A program made the translations under genes and the position numbers. This document shows, piece by piece, positions 52,939 through 61,296 of a DNA stretch of 64,000 nt. The notes beneath the pieces were generated by a model. That model made no database searches and had not been told where the DNA came from. It worked only from the letters and a program-made list of their open reading frames with translations. Location of the stretch: assembly GCA_965116355.1 (NCBI GenBank), contig OZ220679.1, positions 930,001 through 994,000 of the forward strand, read 5' to 3'. Every line of letters begins with the position of its first letter. The first letter of the stretch is position 1. The stretch is from UBA1127 sp965116355. Its GTDB lineage: Bacteria > Chloroflexota > Dehalococcoidia > Lucifugimonadales > UBA1127.

Positions 52939-53970
52939 CTAGGGCGCGATCCCCGCCTCTTCCAGCATGCCGCTCATCAGCGACGACACGTAGTGCACGC
53001 CGGCAATCGTCCGCTCGTAGTGCATGCGCATGGGTCCCACGATGCTCACTGTGCCGAACATCTGCCCCTCCACGCCGTAGCGCGTGATCACCAGGCTCAT
53101 CGGCTTGAGCGCGTCCTCCCTGTTCTCGCCGCCGATGACGATGCGCATCTCGCCGACGCCCGGCCGCTCCGTCAGCACCGCCTGCGCCAGCCGCCGGCTC
53201 TCCAGCGCGTCGATGAGCTCGCGCACCTGCGAGCCCCCGTTGAATTCCGGCTGCTCGATCAGGTGCCGCAGCCCCTCCACGATGTAGTCCGCAAAGGCCG
53301 CGCCGTCCTCTTCCTCAAGGATGCGCAGCGTCGTGTCCAGCACCTCGCGCTCCAGCGCCGAGTCCGCGATGTCCCAGCCGCGCACCTCGCCGTACGAGAG
53401 CCCGCGCACCCGGCTGTTCAGCCGGTTGGCCAGCGACGTCAGTTGCTCCTCTGAAACGGGCTCCGAAAGCGGCACCAGCTCCTTGCGGAGCCGCGCCTCC
53501 TGCAGCACGAGGACCTGCATCACCAGCAGCTCGTCCAGGTACACCAGCTGCAGATTGCGGATGCGCGTCTGCACCGTCCGCGGCATGCTGACGAGCGCCA
53601 TGTTGTTCGCGAGCTGTGCCAGCAGCCGCGCCGACAGCCGCGCCCACGCGTCGACGTCACGGCCCGCGCCCGCGAACTGCGCCCGCAGGTTCCGCTTGAC
53701 CCCGCCCGGCAGCTCCGGCGTACCCGTCAGCGCCTCGACGTAGTAGCGGTAGCCCCGGTCCGTCGGCACGCCGCCCGCCGAGTGGTGCGGCCGGTTGATG
53801 TAGCCCTCCTCCTCGAGCACCGCCATCTCGTGCCGCACCGTCGCCGGGCTCACGTCCAGCCCCGAGTGCCGCGTCACGACGTCCGAGGGCACGGGCGCAG
53901 CCGTCCCCACGTACTGCGAGAGGATGATCTTCAGGATGGTTTCTTGTCTCGCCGAAAGGCGTTCCAGCAT
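52939..53970 (-). CDS. hrcA: Heat-inducible transcription repressor HrcA
   Basis: 343 residues from ATG 53970 (MLERLSARQETILKIILSQY). The N-terminal winged helix includes PVPSDVVTRHSGLDVSPATV and RHEMAVLEEEGYINRPHHSA followed by GGVPTDRGYRYYV, typical of HrcA. The GAF-like domain and C-terminus (LVITRYGVEGQMFGTVSIVG, PMRMHYERTIAGVHYVS) are complete. It normally represses groE/dnaK operons through CIRCE; no CIRCE inverted repeat is visible upstream of this operon. First gene of the chaperone cluster. Confidence 0.95.
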   Translation of the reverse strand: MLERLSARQETILKIILSQYVGTAAPVPSDVVTRHSGLDVSPATVRHEMAVLEEEGYINRPHHSAGGVPTDRGYRYYVEALTGTPELPGGVKRNLRAQFAGAGRDVDAWARLSARLLAQLANNMALVSMPRTVQTRIRNLQLVYLDELLVMQVLVLQEARLRKELVPLSEPVSEEQLTSLANRLNSRVRGLSYGEVRGWDIADSALEREVLDTTLRILEEEDGAAFADYIVEGLRHLIEQPEFNGGSQVRELIDALESRRLAQAVLTERPGVGEMRIVIGGENREDALKPMSLVITRYGVEGQMFGTVSIVGPMRMHYERTIAGVHYVSSLMSGMLEEAGIAP

Positions 53971-54071
53971 GGCATTCACCCACGCGGTGCTGCGATTCCA
54001 GATACAAAAACCTAGCATCGCCCGGCGCGCGGTGTCAAGGCGATTTCGCACCCCCGGCGCCGCACAAACGA

Positions 54072-54101
54072 CGAGGGGGGCGACTCTCGCCGCCCCCCTC
54101 G
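54072..54101 (-). terminator. Stem-loop downstream of the collagen-like gene
   Basis: CGAGGGGGGCG, loop, CCGCCCCCCTCG: a strong GC stem, followed on the minus strand by TCGTTTGTG. It lies between the stop of the collagen-like gene and the hrcA start. Confidence 0.65.
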
Positions 54102-54127
54102 CGTACTACCGGGTTTGCGTGTCCGCG

Positions 54128-55270
54128 CTAGTCCTCAACCGTCGCGCAGACGACCCACACTTCGAGCGTCCAGCTGCCGCTCTGCGCCGACACTTCCGCC
54201 GCGCTCGCCGTCCAGCCGAGCGGCTTGTCGCCGGGCACGCCCGAGGGCGCGTTCCCCGTGATCGCGACGCCGTCGCTGGCGCCGGTGAGCGATGCGCCGC
54301 CCGAGATGGCGAAGAGGTTCTCGCCCGCGTCCGAGCACATCGCCGAGAGGACCTTGTCCTCGCTGTTGGAGCTGCTGCTGACCTTGACCAGCGTCAGGTT
54401 GCTGATGCCGGCCTCACCCTGGACGCCCTGCGGTCCGTGGGGACCCTGTTCACCCTCGGGGCCGGGCGCGCCACGCTGGCCGGGCTCACCCTGCGGGCCC
54501 TGCGGACCCTGGACGCCCTGCGGGCCCTGCGGCCCTGGCGGGCCCATGTCGCCCTGGTCGCCCTTGATGCCCTGGGGACCGGTCGAGCCCTGGGCGCCGG
54601 GCGTACCGGCTTCGCCCTGCGGGCCCGTTGGACCGGCGTCGCCCTGCGGACCGCGCTGCCCTGGCGGGCCCATCTCACCCTGCTCACCCTGCGGGCCCTG
54701 GATGCCCTGGATGCCCTGCAGACCACGTGGCCCTGGCGGGCCCTGCTCACCCTGGAGACCCTGCGAACCTGCCGGGCCCTGGGCGCCCATCGGGCCTGGC
54801 GGGCCGCCCGGCGTTCCGGGCTCACCCTGCGGGCCCTGCGGACCCTCTGGCCCCTGCGGGCCTTCCGGCCCCTCAGCCCCACGCGGACCCTGCAGGCCCT
54901 GCGGACCGGGCGGGCCACCCTCTGGGCCGCGAGGCCCCTGAGCGCCCTGCGGGCCCGTCTGACCCTGCGGGCCCTGCTGGCCGCGAGCGCCCTGGGTGCC
55001 CTGCGGGCCCTGCGGCCCCTGCGGGCCTGCCGGGCCGCGAAGCCCAGGCGGGCCGATCGGCCCCGGAGCTCCGTCTGTCCCGGCCTCTCCTGCCGGCCCG
55101 GCCGGTCCCGTCGCGCCCTGTGGGCCCGCCGGTCCCTGTGGCCCCTGCGGGCCCTGGTCTCCCTGGCACGCCGGGAGCAACAACAGGCCCATCATCAGGA
55201 GAAGGACGATCCATAGACTGCGCCGCCAGACGCGCGAGGACTTCAGGTGTTTCGTATCGACTACCCTCAT
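54128..55270 (-). CDS. Collagen-like Gly-X-Y repeat lipoprotein
   Basis: 380 residues. The signal segment (SLWIVLLLMMGLLLLPAC) ends in a lipobox Cys at about 35. Residues about 37-290 are Gly-X-Y triplets rich in GPQGPQ, GPAGPQ and GPPGPQ, with rare interruptions (for example EGGPPGPQG), so a collagen-type triple helix is likely. The C-terminal about 90 residues (ISNLTLVKVSSSS, VLSAMCSDAGENLFAISGG, WTLEVWVVCATVED) form a compact domain with a Cys pair that may nucleate trimerisation. Cell-surface stalk; adhesion or matrix role inferred. Confidence 0.85.
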   Translation of the reverse strand: MRVVDTKHLKSSRVWRRSLWIVLLLMMGLLLLPACQGDQGPQGPQGPAGPQGATGPAGPAGEAGTDGAPGPIGPPGLRGPAGPQGPQGPQGTQGARGQQGPQGQTGPQGAQGPRGPEGGPPGPQGLQGPRGAEGPEGPQGPEGPQGPQGEPGTPGGPPGPMGAQGPAGSQGLQGEQGPPGPRGLQGIQGIQGPQGEQGEMGPPGQRGPQGDAGPTGPQGEAGTPGAQGSTGPQGIKGDQGDMGPPGPQGPQGVQGPQGPQGEPGQRGAPGPEGEQGPHGPQGVQGEAGISNLTLVKVSSSSNSEDKVLSAMCSDAGENLFAISGGASLTGASDGVAITGNAPSGVPGDKPLGWTASAAEVSAQSGSWTLEVWVVCATVED

Positions 55271-55556
55271 GGCGAGCGTACCTTCCTTAAGGAGTTTTTT
55301 CCGTTTGCAAGACTACTATAGCAACATACCTGTGTCAAGGAATCTTGCGACGAGTTTTTGCATTCCCCGCAACTATTTTCCGAGCGGCCCCGAGCCCCCG
55401 CCCCCCGCGAGCGCCCCTCCCCGGCGCACGCGCCGGCGCGGCCCCCCGAGCGGGTCTCCCCGCCCCAGGGCCGCGCCTCTCGCTCTCTTGTCGAGCCCCC
55501 GCGCGTCCGAGCGCCGTTCCCGCTTCGATTTCCCTCAGCGCGAACGGTTGCGCGCG

Positions 55557-56390
55557 CTAGTCCTCGCGACGCCGGCGCCGCATCCACACCAGCCCCAGCA
55601 GTCCCGCCGCCGCCAGCAGCGCGTACGCGTCCGGCCGCGACCCCTGCTGGCACGTCCCCGGCTCCTCCGGCTCCGGCGTTGGCGTCGCCGTGGCCGGCGG
55701 CGCGGGCGTCGGCGTGGCCGTCACCACGACCACCGTCGGCGGCGGCACCGGCGTCGGCGATGGCGTCGCCGTCGGCTCCGGCGTCGGCGTGGCCGTCGGC
55801 TCCGGCGTTGGCGTTGGCTCTGGCGTTGGCGTGGCCGTCGGCTCCGGCGTTGGCGTCGGCACCGGCGTTGGCGTGGCCGTCGGCTCCGGCGTCGGCGTGG
55901 CCGTCGGCCCCGGCGTCGGCGTCGGCGCGGGCGGCAGCGCCGGGAAGGTCAGCGTGTAGTTGTCGACGATGTTCGGCCCCGGCAGGAACGGCGGCATCTC
56001 CGTCGCGATGATCCCCTCGGCCGGCAGGTGCGCCGTCGCCGTCCCTTCGACCGGGATGATGTGGAAGGTGATGACGCGGAAGTTGAAGGCCACGTTGGTC
56101 GGTCCCACCAGCAGCAGCTGGTACTCCCCGCCCATCGTCACCCGCGGCAGCGATTCATACGACGGGATCAGCGGGCTGGGGCTGTCGATGCGCGCCACGA
56201 TGGTCAGCCCGTCCGGCGCCGGCGCGCCCCCCACCGTCACCTCACCCGAGTACGTCACCGGCCCCGGCGGCGGCGATCCCTGCGCCTCCACCGACGCTGG
56301 CGTCCCCGCCAGTCCAAACACCAGCAGCGCCGCCAGCACGGCAAGGCCGAGGGTCAAGGTCTTCCGAGCGTGAAGTCTTCCAAGAGGCAT
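55557..56390 (-). CDS. Secreted protein with Pro/Thr linker and C-terminal membrane anchor
   Basis: 277 residues from ATG 56390. A signal peptide ends near VEAQG. The first domain (about 30-150) reads VTYSGEVTVGGAPAPDGLTI, LPRVTMGGEYQLLLVGP, FRVITFHIIPVEG, a beta-rich fold like transthyretin/Ig-type carbohydrate or matrix domains. Some 80 residues of PTPEPTATPTP-type linker follow. The end, GTCQQGSRPDAYALLAAAGL then WMRRRRRED, is a membrane segment with an Arg cluster, like processed C-terminal sorting signals. Surface display is likely; the sorting enzyme is not in the window. Confidence 0.7.
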   Translation of the reverse strand: MPLGRLHARKTLTLGLAVLAALLVFGLAGTPASVEAQGSPPPGPVTYSGEVTVGGAPAPDGLTIVARIDSPSPLIPSYESLPRVTMGGEYQLLLVGPTNVAFNFRVITFHIIPVEGTATAHLPAEGIIATEMPPFLPGPNIVDNYTLTFPALPPAPTPTPGPTATPTPEPTATPTPVPTPTPEPTATPTPEPTPTPEPTATPTPEPTATPSPTPVPPPTVVVVTATPTPAPPATATPTPEPEEPGTCQQGSRPDAYALLAAAGLLGLVWMRRRRRED

Positions 56391-56411
56391 GGCTCTCTCC
56401 CGTATCTGCAT

Positions 56412-56876
56412 GGCCCCTTGCGGGCCCCGTTTCGCGGCCTTCCCGGGTGGCCCCGCCCCCGCCTATGGCGCGAGAGCGGCGTGCCGGTAGGCCCACCTCT
56501 CCAAGCATTATCCCCCCACCCGCGCCCAAGGTCAACCCCGCCCCAAACAACACCGTTCGCGGTAAGCCCGTACACCGCGTTCACGGTAAGCCTGTACACC
56601 CCCTCGTTTCCCCGGCGAAAGCCGGGGCCCAGAACTCCCCGCGCCCCACCCCCTCCGTCGTTCCCACACCCCCCACCGTTCGCCCTGAGCCCCGTCGAAG
56701 GGGTCTCTTGGGGCCTCTCGATGAGGCCCCAAGAGACAGGCTCGCGCGGGACCCCGCCCAACCACCCCGCGCCCCCCACGTCGCCCCCGCGCCCTCTCAA
56801 TCGTCGTTCCCGCGCAGAGCCTGCCCCGTACCCCGATACGGGGCGGGAACCCACGCGCGCACCCCCACCACCAAAA
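56412..56876. other. Intergenic region with REP-like repeats
   Basis: No gene is supported. It contains TTTCCCCGGCGAAAGCCGGGG (about 56608), GTTCGCCCTGAG...CGTCGAAGGGG (56680-56702) with a hairpin at TCTTGGGGCC/GGCCCCAAGA, and TCCCGCGCAGAG...GGGCGGGAACCCAC (56810-56852). Relatives of these elements lie at 60.1-61.3 kb. Confidence 0.6.
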
Positions 56877-56917
56877 CGAAGGGGGCCCCCCTCCTTCCGG
56901 AGAGAGGCCCCCTCTTC
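56877..56917 (-). terminator. Long stem-loop at the 3' end of the S-layer-like gene
   Basis: GAAGGGGGCCCCCCTCC, loop TTCC, GGAGAGAGGCCCCCTCTTC: near-perfect inverted repeat about 27 bp past the stop codon (minus strand), followed by CGTTTTGG. Good intrinsic terminator candidate. Confidence 0.7.
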
Positions 56918-56943
56918 AGGCCTTGCCTGGTTGGGCCGAAGCC

Positions 56944-59943
56944 CTACGGGATGATCACGCCCGCTGCGGTGGCGTAGAGCCAGTAGCCCTTGCCCACCTC
57001 GACCGTCGCCGGCTCCGTAACGTCGTTGCCGTCGTCATCCTGACCGGTTACGACGGTGTCGCCGGGCGACACGGACGACCACGTCCGGAGCAGCGTGTTG
57101 AAGGTCAGGGCCTTCAGCCAGCCCTTGTCTCCCAGCGTGCCGAAGTAGTCGTCTGCCGGGATGTCATCCGGCGTCGGGATGTCGTTGCTGACGATCGGCA
57201 CCAGGTTCCAGCCCTCGACCACCGTGATGGCCGGAGGCGGAGGCGGCGCCGCCGCTGCCGTTGCCAGCGGTGGCCGCAGCAGCTTGATCGCCTGGAACTT
57301 GTCCGTCCGCACGAAGTACGCGGTGTTGGCCGTCAGCACCGGGATGTCGCCGACGAACGAGCCCGTCTCAGCGTCGCGGCGGGAAACCAGCCACGTCTGG
57401 CTCGCGTTGTCAAACGTCATCACGATGTCCACCGGGTGCGTGCCCGGGATCACCGAGTTGATCGCCGGGTTGCCGGGCTGGAAGGGCAGGGAAATCAGGT
57501 TCCAGCCGGGCTGCAGGTCGATGTTCACCGGCTTGGCAGCCACCACGTTCCACGAGGCCGAGTGGCCGGACGTGTCGGAGGCGTTGCCCGCCGAGTCCTC
57601 GCCCTTGACGGTCAGCGTGTACTCGCCAACCTTCGGGTTCAGGATCGGAATCGTGTACTTGATCCAGTCTGCCGAGTCGACGTCCGTGGTCAGGTTGAAG
57701 GTCGTCGTCTCCGAGGAGCCGTCCGCAAAGGTGACCTTCAGCACTGCCGAGCTCAGTGTGACCGTCCGGTAGCTGTCGCCGGGGTACTCGTTGGACTCAC
57801 CGGCCCAGTCCACCGTGACGATCATCGGGTCAACCGCTTCGACGTCGGGCGCATCACCACTGCTGGCTGTCGCCGTCGCGTCGGCCACAGTGACCTCCGG
57901 GTCGCCACCGCCGTTCAGTGCGGTGTCCAACTGGAAGGTGAACGCGGCCGAGTTGTTGGCGTCGGACGCGTGGCCCGCCTTGCCCAAGTTCTCCGCGTGC
58001 TGCGTGTCCACGCCCTCGACGTAGACGTTGTACTTGCCGCCGCCCGCACCCTCACCTTCAGTGGGGTTCGCTACGGTAGAAGTCACGGCGTAGGTGTAGG
58101 AGAGGGCCGCCGTCTGCGACGGGTTGGGTGACCCCGCAGGCTGACCGGCCACGTCCGTCGGGGTGGGCGCACTACCGTAACCTGAGTCCAACACAGGGTC
58201 TGCGGCTGCTGGCGCCGCGCACGATACTGTGCCGTCTTCGGCTACATCTACGGCGCGGACAACCCGTGGAAGACCATCGTCCGTAGCGGGGTCGCCATCA
58301 GGGTCTGGCACTGCTGCGTAGATGCACTCCTGATCTCCGTCGGTAACAACGTCACCGTCCCTGTTGATAACACGGCTCAGCTTCACGTCCGGCAGGCTGG
58401 CCAGCTGCTCATCTGAGGTGATGGTGATCGTCACCTTCTCCTTGCTCAGGTCCTTGTCCTCGGACAAGCTCAGGTTCGGCCCCAGACCGTCGGCGGCCTT
58501 GGTGATCCTGCCGCCACCATAGGCGTTGCCGGCCTTGTCCGTGATGCTGGCGCTGGCGATGACTATGCTGGGCTGTTCAGAAGGACCCAGGTTCTCCGCC
58601 AAGCTCAAGTAGACTGAGTTGCCCACCACCAGCACGGAACTGACGGAGTTGCCACTGACAGTGAACGCGCCGGGGGTGACGGAGGCAGGGTCAATACCGC
58701 TGCCCGCATTGTCGGGTCCACCGTCGCCCGTAGCCCGCTCCGTCCCGTACTTGCCGTCGTCGGCGAAGTTCACCTGGATGGAGTTCGCCCTGGCGCTCAG
58801 GCCACGAACGGCCATCTTCTTGCTGGAGCTGTAGACAATGCCCGTTACGGCATTCGGCGAGGCAAGCCTGGGCGACTTGCTGTCCACCGTCAACAAGCTG
58901 CTGGCCAGCAGCTCGAATTTGTCGGTAGTAGTGACTGCGGTGGTGTCAAACGGTGCGGGCACTGTGGCAGGAGCAGTCACCGTAAAGGTCCCATCGGTGT
59001 TGGTAAACGAATCAACGGTCAAGTTGATGGTGTTGGAACCCCTGGTCACTTTGATGGTGCTGCCATCAAAGGAAGTTGCCGGCAATGCACCTATAAACCG
59101 GCCAACCGTAACTGACGAGTTACTCGCCGCACTGGGCTTCAATGCAATGCTGCTCGAGGTGCGCCGCGTGTTGCCCGCCCGGTCCCTCGTCTCAAAGTAC
59201 CAAGGCGTGTTGGCGCCGATGTTCTGGATGGCGCTGGAGAGGATGGTCGCCGACACACTCCAGCCGCCGTCGATCTTGGTAAAGCTGGCCTTGCCCAAGT
59301 CAACCACGTTGCCGGCTACGATAAGCCGCACACCGCCCACGTCTGTAGTGCCGCCTCCATCGGGGAGGCTACCTGGTGTGCCGTTCTTGTCATCGATGTC
59401 GGCGGTCGTGCTGGTAGTCCCGACGCTCGACGTGTAACCGGAGCCGCCGTCCGTGATGTCCGCGCTGAAGATGATGTCCGTGTTGCCCTTCACGACCAGC
59501 GGAGAGGTGGGAGACTGGACCACCAAGGTCGGCTTCACGTTGTCCACCGTGATCGTCTTGAACGTCGCGAAGCCGCTGGTGGGCGTGTGCCTGAGCTGGA
59601 TCCGGTTGCCGTTGAACGCCCGGATCTCGTTCGCGGGGCTGTCACTGAACTCTTGCACAAACGTCAATGTTGCACTGTCGGTATAGGTCTTCGGGTTGAC
59701 GCCGTCAACTTCAGCAACGTCAAGGTTCTTAACCTCGATCTCACCAGCTCCACCAGCTGTCAAGGCGATATCGCTCGTGTTCTGTGTGCACCCCTGCGCC
59801 GCCGTATTGGAGCAGACATAGGAGTTAGTGGCAGTAATGGTAACCGCCTGCGCGTTAACGCTCCCCTGCGTGCTCAGGCCCATAACCACCAAGAGCAGCG
59901 CGAAGGCTGCCAGGGCCGCTGTGAGCTTTGCGTATCCTTTCAT
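56944..59943 (-). CDS. Large secreted S-layer/adhesin-like protein
   Basis: 999 residues; ATG 59943 follows GGGAAGGACA. A signal peptide (LTAALAAFALLLVVMGLST) is cleaved near VNAQA. The body consists of repeated beta-sandwich modules, recognisable by Ig/cadherin-like phrases such as TVDNVKPTLVVQSPTSPLVV, DITDGGSGYTSS, SITDKAGNAYGGG and LTVKGEDSAGNASDTSGHS. The C-terminus has two related modules, INLQPGWNLISLPFQPG-like and TVVEGWNLVPIVSND, typical of large surface proteins in Chloroflexota. Acidic, Asp-rich loops suggest calcium binding. Major envelope protein is the likely role; no enzyme motif is seen. Confidence 0.7.
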   Translation of the reverse strand: MKGYAKLTAALAAFALLLVVMGLSTQGSVNAQAVTITATNSYVCSNTAAQGCTQNTSDIALTAGGAGEIEVKNLDVAEVDGVNPKTYTDSATLTFVQEFSDSPANEIRAFNGNRIQLRHTPTSGFATFKTITVDNVKPTLVVQSPTSPLVVKGNTDIIFSADITDGGSGYTSSVGTTSTTADIDDKNGTPGSLPDGGGTTDVGGVRLIVAGNVVDLGKASFTKIDGGWSVSATILSSAIQNIGANTPWYFETRDRAGNTRRTSSSIALKPSAASNSSVTVGRFIGALPATSFDGSTIKVTRGSNTINLTVDSFTNTDGTFTVTAPATVPAPFDTTAVTTTDKFELLASSLLTVDSKSPRLASPNAVTGIVYSSSKKMAVRGLSARANSIQVNFADDGKYGTERATGDGGPDNAGSGIDPASVTPGAFTVSGNSVSSVLVVGNSVYLSLAENLGPSEQPSIVIASASITDKAGNAYGGGRITKAADGLGPNLSLSEDKDLSKEKVTITITSDEQLASLPDVKLSRVINRDGDVVTDGDQECIYAAVPDPDGDPATDDGLPRVVRAVDVAEDGTVSCAAPAAADPVLDSGYGSAPTPTDVAGQPAGSPNPSQTAALSYTYAVTSTVANPTEGEGAGGGKYNVYVEGVDTQHAENLGKAGHASDANNSAAFTFQLDTALNGGGDPEVTVADATATASSGDAPDVEAVDPMIVTVDWAGESNEYPGDSYRTVTLSSAVLKVTFADGSSETTTFNLTTDVDSADWIKYTIPILNPKVGEYTLTVKGEDSAGNASDTSGHSASWNVVAAKPVNIDLQPGWNLISLPFQPGNPAINSVIPGTHPVDIVMTFDNASQTWLVSRRDAETGSFVGDIPVLTANTAYFVRTDKFQAIKLLRPPLATAAAAPPPPPAITVVEGWNLVPIVSNDIPTPDDIPADDYFGTLGDKGWLKALTFNTLLRTWSSVSPGDTVVTGQDDDGNDVTEPATVEVGKGYWLYATAAGVIIP

Positions 59944-60638
59944 TGTCCTTCCCTTTCGTGGGTGTATCGTTTGCCCAACGCTCGGCTGGGCTCTCGCGGA
60001 TTGGGGCCCCTGCCCCTACGGTCCTGCCCTGGAGCGGGTCCCGCATCGGCTGGCCCATCCGCGCAGACGAGCGCGATCAAATCGCGCGGCGCGGTCCGGC
60101 CCCCTGCGGGGCAAGCCCGTCCTGAGGCCCTCGAAGGGGCCACCTCCTTTCACCAGGAGCCTTCTCCCGGCCCCTGCAGCGTTTCCGATGTTCAACGCTT
60201 TCTCCTCTGGTGGTCCTCAGCTTCTTGCTGAACCTGTGCCCGTGCGAATAGCCCAAAGCACAGCCAGCCCCATTGGGGCTTCACCACGGATATAACGAAG
60301 CGCCCCCGCCATTTGTTCCACCGCCCATCATCCACCCGCGGGGACGCCCGGGCCCATTCCCGCCCTCTCCCGATACCGCTCGAAAACGTTCACAGACCGC
60401 CCCCAATCATACCACACCCCCCACCCTCGAAAAAACACCCCCGTCAACCCCCCTCGAGCGCAAAACCCACCCCCGCCGCTCTCCCGTCGTTCCCGCGCAC
60501 TCCCTCGGCTCGTCGTTCCCGCGCAGGCGGGAACCCACGGCCCCCACCCCCTGACACCACCCCCGCGCGAATCCCCCATCCTCCCCGCTACCCTGCCCGC
60601 ATGCGGCACGAACACCCACGCCCTCACCGTATCCGTAG

Positions 60639-60658
60639 GGGCGACTCGCGAGTCGCCC
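60639..60658. repeat. Perfect 20-bp palindrome
   Basis: GGGCGACTCGCGAGTCGCCC. It immediately precedes the 17-18-bp tandem repeats and belongs to the REP-like elements of this region. Confidence 0.8.
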
Positions 60659-60664
60659 GTCGCC

Positions 60665-60727
60665 CGCAGTCGTACTGCGACCGCAGTCCTACTGCGACCC
60701 GCACCCCTACTGCGACCCGCACCCCCC
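60665..60727. repeat. Short tandem repeat, 17-18 bp units
   Basis: CGCAGTCGTACTGCGAC, CGCAGTCCTACTGCGAC, CCGCACCCCTACTGCGAC and a partial fourth unit. The first units are themselves near-palindromic (GCAGTxxTACTGC). Confidence 0.75.
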
Positions 60728-60979
60728 GAGGGGCCCAGCGCAGCTACGGCCCGGGCATTCGTTCCAATCGTCAGCGGAAATCGAATCCGTATCTGCAAGA
60801 GTCGTTTCCAGCTACGGAAAACCCCGCCCATTCGAATTTTTTTCTCGCCAAAACGAATCCGAAAACCGTATCTGCCAACCCCCCAAACCATAGGGAAAGC
60901 AAACGAATCACCAAGTGGCAAAAGACGAACCTCCGGGGGCCTGTCCTGAGGGAAATCGAAGGGGGTGAACGAGGGGGCG

Positions 60980-61201
60980 CTAGGCAAGAACGCCGACGCC
61001 AATGATGGCGGCAATGATAGCTATGCCGCCGCCAATGACGGTGTACAGGAGACGGTCAACCTTGTCCTCAAGGCGGGAGAGGCGGGCGCTGAGCGTCCGC
61101 TGCTGCTCGATGAGCATTTCCATAAGCCCCTCCAACCGTCCAATACGGAGGGCCAACTCCTGGGATTGCTCGGTCTGGGGTTGGGATTGCTGCGTCGTCA
61201 T
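60980..61201 (-). CDS. Small coiled-coil protein with C-terminal membrane segment
   Basis: 73 residues. A polar Gln-rich start is followed by a heptad-patterned helix, LALRIGRLEGLMEMLIEQQR and LSARLSRLEDKVDRLL, and a terminal membrane helix, TVIGGGIAIIAAIIGVGVLA. The layout is that of tail-anchored small proteins (hemolysin XhlA-like or DUF1640-like) that oligomerise at the membrane. AGGAGGCGTGACGGTCC lies before the ATG. Function unknown. Confidence 0.7.
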   Translation of the reverse strand: MTTQQSQPQTEQSQELALRIGRLEGLMEMLIEQQRTLSARLSRLEDKVDRLLYTVIGGGIAIIAAIIGVGVLA

Positions 61202-61296
61202 GGACCGTCACGCCTCCTGTAGGGGGAGTATAGCACACGCGCGCGGGGTGCGGGGCATCCGTTCGCCCTGAGGGAAATCGAAGGGTGAACACCCCC

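Larger units (their letters stand above)
59944..60979. other. Long intergenic region rich in short repeats
   Basis: About 1 kb without a convincing gene. It includes a perfect 20-bp palindrome and a 17-18-bp tandem repeat (separate entries), a TCGTTCCCGCGCAGGCGGGAA element at about 60512-60540, and two GTCCTGAG...TCGAAGGGG elements near 60118 and 60942. Confidence 0.55.

Noticed and set aside
53970..54071. CIRCE operator upstream of hrcA
   Set aside because: No TTAGCACTC-N9-GAGTGCTAA or close variant is found.
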